Positions 57,501-63,500 of a stretch of 64,000 nt of DNA are shown one piece after another. The notes under the pieces are model-generated. The model did not search any database. It saw only the letters and a program-made list of their open reading frames with translations, and was not told the origin of the DNA. The stretch is from Microbacterium sp. ProA8 (GTDB lineage: Bacteria > Actinomycetota > Actinomycetes > Actinomycetales > Microbacteriaceae): positions 3,348,001-3,412,000 of the forward strand of contig NZ_CP157000.1 of the NCBI RefSeq assembly GCF_039905635.1, given 5' to 3'. A program made the translations under genes and the position numbers. Position 1 is the first letter of the stretch. Each line of letters begins with the position of its first letter.

Positions 57501-60500
57501 GGATCGACTTCCAGCCACTGGCCCCACCACCGGCGACCACGTTGTCGGCGTCGCCCTGCGAACTGCTGCCCCCGTAGTTCGTCGGGTCGGAGTCCTCGAT
57601 GAGCGACCAGTCCGCGGCCGACAGGTCGGGCTGCGCGCCCTTGCTCACGCGCTTGGCGGTGTAGCGCTGCCCGTCGAAGGTGACGACGTCTCCGGTGTTG
57701 TACGAGATCGACGAGCTCCAGGTGCCGCGGTCGGGTCCGTTGCCGTCGCTCGAGTACGAGCTCGTGGGCTTCGTCCCGATCGACCACACCGACACCGCCC
57801 CGGCGGCCCCGACGAAGCCGGCGCCGACGCTCATCGCGTACGACTGGACGTGCTTGACGCCCAGCGCGTTCACGGCCACGTCGCCCTTTGCCCAGACGTC
57901 CGTTCCGGCGGCGAGGTACGCGGTCACGTTGATGCTCGCGACGCCGATGTCGACGCCCCCGGCCGCGCCGACGAACCCGCCGGCGGCACCGCCGGCGAAA
58001 GTGACCGAGTCGAAGCGGTCGGCCGCGGTGACCGAGACGCCCTGCTGAGCGGATGCCGCCGAGACGGTGCCGGCCGCGTTGACGGTCGTGGCGAGATCGA
58101 TGTACGCCTGCGTGTCGACGGTGAAGATGTTCACCCCGACGTTCGCGGTCACGCCGACGAAGCCCGCTCCGACGCCTGCGACCAGGCCGAACAGGCTCTC
58201 ACGGGAGACGGCCTGGACGGCGAGGCCGTGGAACTCGCCGAACGAGGCGAAGTCGCCCGCTGCGATGAGCCCGTTGCTCACGCCGGCGAGGCCGGCGGCG
58301 CCGTGCCCGCCCACCACGATGGTGTTGAACTGGCCGATGACGGCCTTGGTCGTCTTGTCGACGACGGCGACGCCGACCCCGACGCCGACCCCGACGTAGC
58401 CGGCGGCCACGGAGGCGGTGACGAGGATGAGCCGGTCGTCCGACCGCGCGAACACGCCGATATCGCCCGTGGCGCGGAGCACGACGTGGTGTCCGGTGCG
58501 GGCGATGGTGGATGCCGTGACCACGGTGACGCCGACCGTGCCCGCCACGCCCACGGTGCCGCCGCCGGCGGCGGCGTTGACCGAGACGATGGTGAGCGAC
58601 GAGTCGGCGACCACGACGATGTCGTCCCGCGCGTTGACGACGGCGTTGTCGCGGATCTCCGCGGTCGTGGTGAGGTCGATCACGCGGACGGCGGCCGAGG
58701 CTCCGACCCCCGCCGTGCCGCCGATCGCCAGGGCTGCGGCGAGACCGAGGGTGCGGAACGAGCTGGATGCCGAAACCAGCACCGACTGACCCGTTCCGGC
58801 CGACGCGGCGTCGTTGACGCTGCACGTGACGTTGCCGCAGTTGATGAGCGCGGATGCGCCGATCCAGGCGTTCACATCGACCGTCGCGACGGTGACGGAG
58901 CCGGAGAGCGTGACGGCCGCGGTGCCCGCGCCGCCCGCCGAGATGCCGATGCCGGCGAGGTAGGTGCTGTCGGTGGCGGTGACGGCCACGCCGGCGAATC
59001 CGCTCTGCTGCGGCGTGACGTTCGCCTGCGGTCCGAGGGCCGAGGCATCCGCGGCCGGCAGCGAGCCGGAGGGGACGATGCTGTGGGAGCGGCCGGCGCC
59101 GGTCGAGCTGAACACGATCGGCACGATCGGCCCCGCGACGCCGTTGCAGTCGTCGGCGAGTCCGGTGGCCTCGCACTGGGTGCGGGCGAGCTGGAAGTGA
59201 TCGGGGTCGTCGTCCACGACGTAGTACGTCGCGCCGTCGACGAGGCCGCCGATCGGGGTGCCACCGCCGGCGCTGTAGATGACCGGGTCGCCGACGTCGG
59301 CGGTGATGTCGTACGGGAGCACGAGGTAGTTCGTGCCGACGGCGAACTGGGCGGTGAAGCGCGGCGACACATCGGACGGGAGGCCGGGCTGGGTGGTGGG
59401 CACGAACCGCTGGTTCTCGCCCATCTTCGCCCCGGCGGGAAGGCTGAGTCCGGTGACGAGGAACCCGGCCTCGCACGAGAATTCGTCGGAGCCCGGCGAG
59501 AGCGGAGGCCCGCGCTTGAGGCACAGCTTGATCGCGGTGCTCGAAACGGGCAGCACGTAGTAGGTCCCGCCGTCGGTGAGTCCGGTGATCGGCGCACCGC
59601 CGCCGGCGTCGTACACGACCTGCTGCCCGGACTTGAAGCCGTGCTGGTAGCCGAGGTTGATGGTCGCGCCGTCGGCCTTGAGTCCGCCGCCGTTGATCGG
59701 GCTCTGCGGGTACGGCGTCGGGTAGCCGCCGAGGGTGGCGCGCGGGTCGAAGCGCGTGTCGGTGCCGTTCGTGTCGAACGGGCCCGAGGCGACCGTGGTG
59801 TGGGTCATGTGACCGGCGATCGCGCGAGAGGTGACCCGGGCGCCGTCGCCGATCCAGGACTGCGTCGTCTTGGTCACGACGGGCACTGCGACCCCGGCGC
59901 CGACCGCCGCCGTTCCGGCGACCGAGATGTTGCCCGCGATCGTGAAGAGCGTGAAGTCATCGGATGCCGCGACGATGACGTTGCCGCCGGCCGTGACGAG
60001 GGCGGATGCCCCGATCCACGCCTTCGTCGTGACGGTCACGACCGGAACGGCGGCGTTCACGGTGACCGCGGCGGTGCCGCCGACCGAGCCGCCCGCCGAG
60101 ATCGAATCGATCTGCTCGGACGAGGCGGCGCTGACCACGACATCCCCGTTGGCGTTCACGACGCTGCCGCTTCCGATGGAGGCCTGGGTGGTCTTGTCCA
60201 CCACTTCGACGTCGACCCCGACGCCGACGCCCGCGGTGCCGCCCACGGCCAGCACCCCGGCGAGCGCCAGCACGGTGGTGTGGTCGGATGCCTCGACGAC
60301 GACGTTCTGCGTGAGGGTCGCGCCGGTGTTGGTGCACGAGACGCCGACGCAGTTGACCCTGGCGCCCGAGCCGATGCTCGCCGTCGTCGTGTCGGTGAGC
60401 ACGTTGACGGTGACCGACCCGCCGACCCCGACGTTCTGGCCGCCGGCTCCGCCCACGGCGAGCAGCAGGTAGTCGCCGACCTGCTCGGCCTTCACGAGGG

Positions 60501-63500
60501 TGTCATCCGCAGCCTGAAGGTCGGCACCCGCGAGGATGCTCGCGGTCACGTCGTTGTCCCGCACGTGTACGGTGACGGATGCCCCGATCCCGGGCCCGCT
60601 CGTGGACACCGCGAGGTTGCCGCTCGAGAGGGCCGCGTCCACGGTCTTCTTCGCGTGCACCGTGATGTCGTCTCCTGCGCGCAGGACGGCCTGTCCGATG
60701 CGCGCGAGCGTCTGCGGGTCGCTGCCGCCCTGGTTGGCCACGACGACGAGCACGGCGCCGGAGGCCGCCACGGAACCGGCGCTGGCGGCACCGGCGACGG
60801 CGAGGACGAACCAGTCCTCGATCGACGTCGCCTCTACGCTGACGCTGCCGCCGGCGCGCACCACGGCCTGGTCGGCGATCCAGGCGCGCACATCGGAGTT
60901 CGAAATCTCGACCACGACGGTGATGCCGACGCCCGCCGAATCCTTGCTGAGACCGAGCGCCCCGCCCACGTCGACGACGGTGAGCGAGTCGCTCGCCGAC
61001 ACGGCGACGTCCTGCCCGGCGCCGCCCGCGGGGTTCTCCTGGTTGACCTCGGCTGCCGTGCCGATCCAGGCGCGGGTCTGCAGGTTGAAGATGTTGACGA
61101 TGAACGCGCCGACCACGGCCGCACCGCCGGACGAAGCCGCGCCGGAGATGGCGATGTTCGTCACGGCCGGGAAGTCGATCTTGCTTCCGACCGGTTCGGG
61201 CACGTCGGGCACCAGCGGGTCGAGGGTCGTGCCGGCAGTGACCGCGACAGCGCCCGTGGCGTCGACGGCGGTCGGGCTCGCACCGCTCGAGTCGATCCAC
61301 GCGCGCGTGCCGATCTCGAGGTAGTTCACGAGGAACGCACCGCCGACGGCGGCATCCGACCCGGTTCCCAGGGCACCCGAGATCGCGAGGTTCTGCAGCC
61401 GCAGGGGCTGGCTCGCGGTCACGGTCACTCCCCCGGCGGGGGCGTCGATCTCGGCGCCGACGCCGACGGAGGCTTCGGTGGTGAGCAGCAGGATCTGCAC
61501 GGCTGCGCTGCCGGCGACCGAGGTGCTCTTGCCGCCCGCGGCCGCGAAGGACCAGACGATGAAGTCGTTGTGCGTGCCGTCCGGCGCGACCGCGGCCACC
61601 GTCACGCCGGTCTGGCCGGTGACATGCGCGCCGCCGCCGACGACCGCGCGGTTGGCGGCATCCTGCACGTTGAGGCCGATGGTGGCGCCCACGCGCGTGC
61701 CGCCGTTCGTGATGTCGATGGCCGTGCCGATCGCGAAGACGTAGGCGCGCTGGGCGAGGAGCGAGCGCACCACGACATCGCCGGTGGATGCCGTGACGAC
61801 GACGTTCGCCGCGATGCGCGCGGTCGATGTGGCCACCAGCCAGTTCACGCCGACCGCGGCAGCGACGGCGGTCGTGTCGTTGCCCCCGCCGCCGTTGGCG
61901 GACTGCCCGGACTGCCCGGCCTGCTGGGTGTTGGCGCCCTGGGCGCCGTTCTGGCCGTTCGTGCCGCCGTTGGACGACGGCACGCCCGCGGTGTCGTCCC
62001 GGGTGCCCGCGGTGTTCGGGTTCTTGTCGCCGTTGACCGCCTCGGTGGACTTCTGGTCGCCGGTCTTGGTGTCCTCGGCCTCGGCGCCTTGAGCACTCGC
62101 CTCGACCTTGGTCTCAGTGAAGGTCAGCGAGTCCGCCACGACGGCGACAGAGGCGGCCGACGCGTCGCGGGCGAGCTCGGCGAGCGTGTCCCAGCCGACG
62201 ATCGCGTTGATCGCGATGATGGCGCCGACGGCGGCGCTCTTGCCGGCGGCCTTGGCGTTGCCGTCGGTCCGCACCCGCAGGTGGTGCGTGGCCTTCACGC
62301 TGAGAGCGCCCGTGATCGCCGTGGCGGTGCCGGATCCGAGCCGTGAGGTGACGTCGTCGTCGACGCTGATGACCAGCGCCACGACCGGCGCGATCGCCGA
62401 CGCACCGGTGGAGGCGCTGCCGCCCTCCGCCATGGTGATGAGCTCGCGGAAGCCGAAGGCGTCGATCGTGAGGCCGGTTCCGCCCGTGAGGACGGCGCCG
62501 TTCTCGACCTCGGCGCGCACGTCGCTGCCGTCGATGACCTGCAGCACGAAGACGGCCCCGACGCCGGTGGCCTTGCCCACACTCGCCTGCGACGTCGCGG
62601 TCGCGGCATCCCTCTCGTTGCTCTCGGCGGTGATGGCGGATGCCGCCGACGAGAGCGTCACCGTCGCACCGGCCGGCAGGAGGGCCTCGGTCTGGTTGCC
62701 GAGGACGTTGATCGCGAGGGCTCCGGCCACGCCGACGCTGTCGGCCTTGCTGGCCCCGGCCCGTGCGATCGAGGTGATCTCGTGCTCGAAGAGCCGGAAC
62801 AGCTGGTCGTCGGTCGGGGCGGCGGGCAGGCGGTCGCCCGACCCCACGGTCACCGACTGGAGCTCCCACTCGTGGCTGCCGTTGCGCTTGTAGAAGCCGG
62901 GGGTGTTCGCGCCGTCCTGCCTGGTGAGCGAGAACCAGTCGCCCTCTTCGAGCTCGTCCTTCGGCAGGTCGTCCTTCTTCGCGTACACGGCGGCCGTCTG
63001 GAACACCCAGATCGTGCCGATGTACTTCCAGACCGAGTTCGCGGGCTGCCCGTCCTTCTCGGCGGTGAGCAGGAACATGTCGCCATCCGACGGCGAAGCC
63101 GGCAGCTCGTCGCCGGCGGTGATCGCGCCGGGCGTCGAGTTGGTCCAGCTCGAACCGTCGAAGGTGTAGATGCCCTCCTGGCCCGATTCCTTGACGTAGG
63201 CGGTGTCGTTCTTCGACGGACCGGGCAGCTGCTCCCCCTCGTCGACGATGACCCAGGCTTTCTTCGCGTCGTCCCAGCGACGAACGACGTCGTCGGTGTC
63301 GCCGTCGAGCATGCCCGCTTCGACGACCAGCCCGGTCGCTGTGATCGTCGACGCGCCTGTCGTGGCCCGCACGGTGATCTCGACCGCCTGGACGGCGACG
63401 CCCGCGCCGATGCCCACCGAGCCCTTCGCCGCGCTGTCGCCGCGGGCGTCGGCCTTCGCGTCGATGTCGGCGAGCGCCCGCAGGCTGACCACGCCGCCCG

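Noticed and set aside
54685..62346. A 2,553-codon open frame on the plus strand
   Set aside because: It is also an antisense shadow of the beta-repeat array, with a biased Gly/Asp/Arg composition and no recognisable motif.
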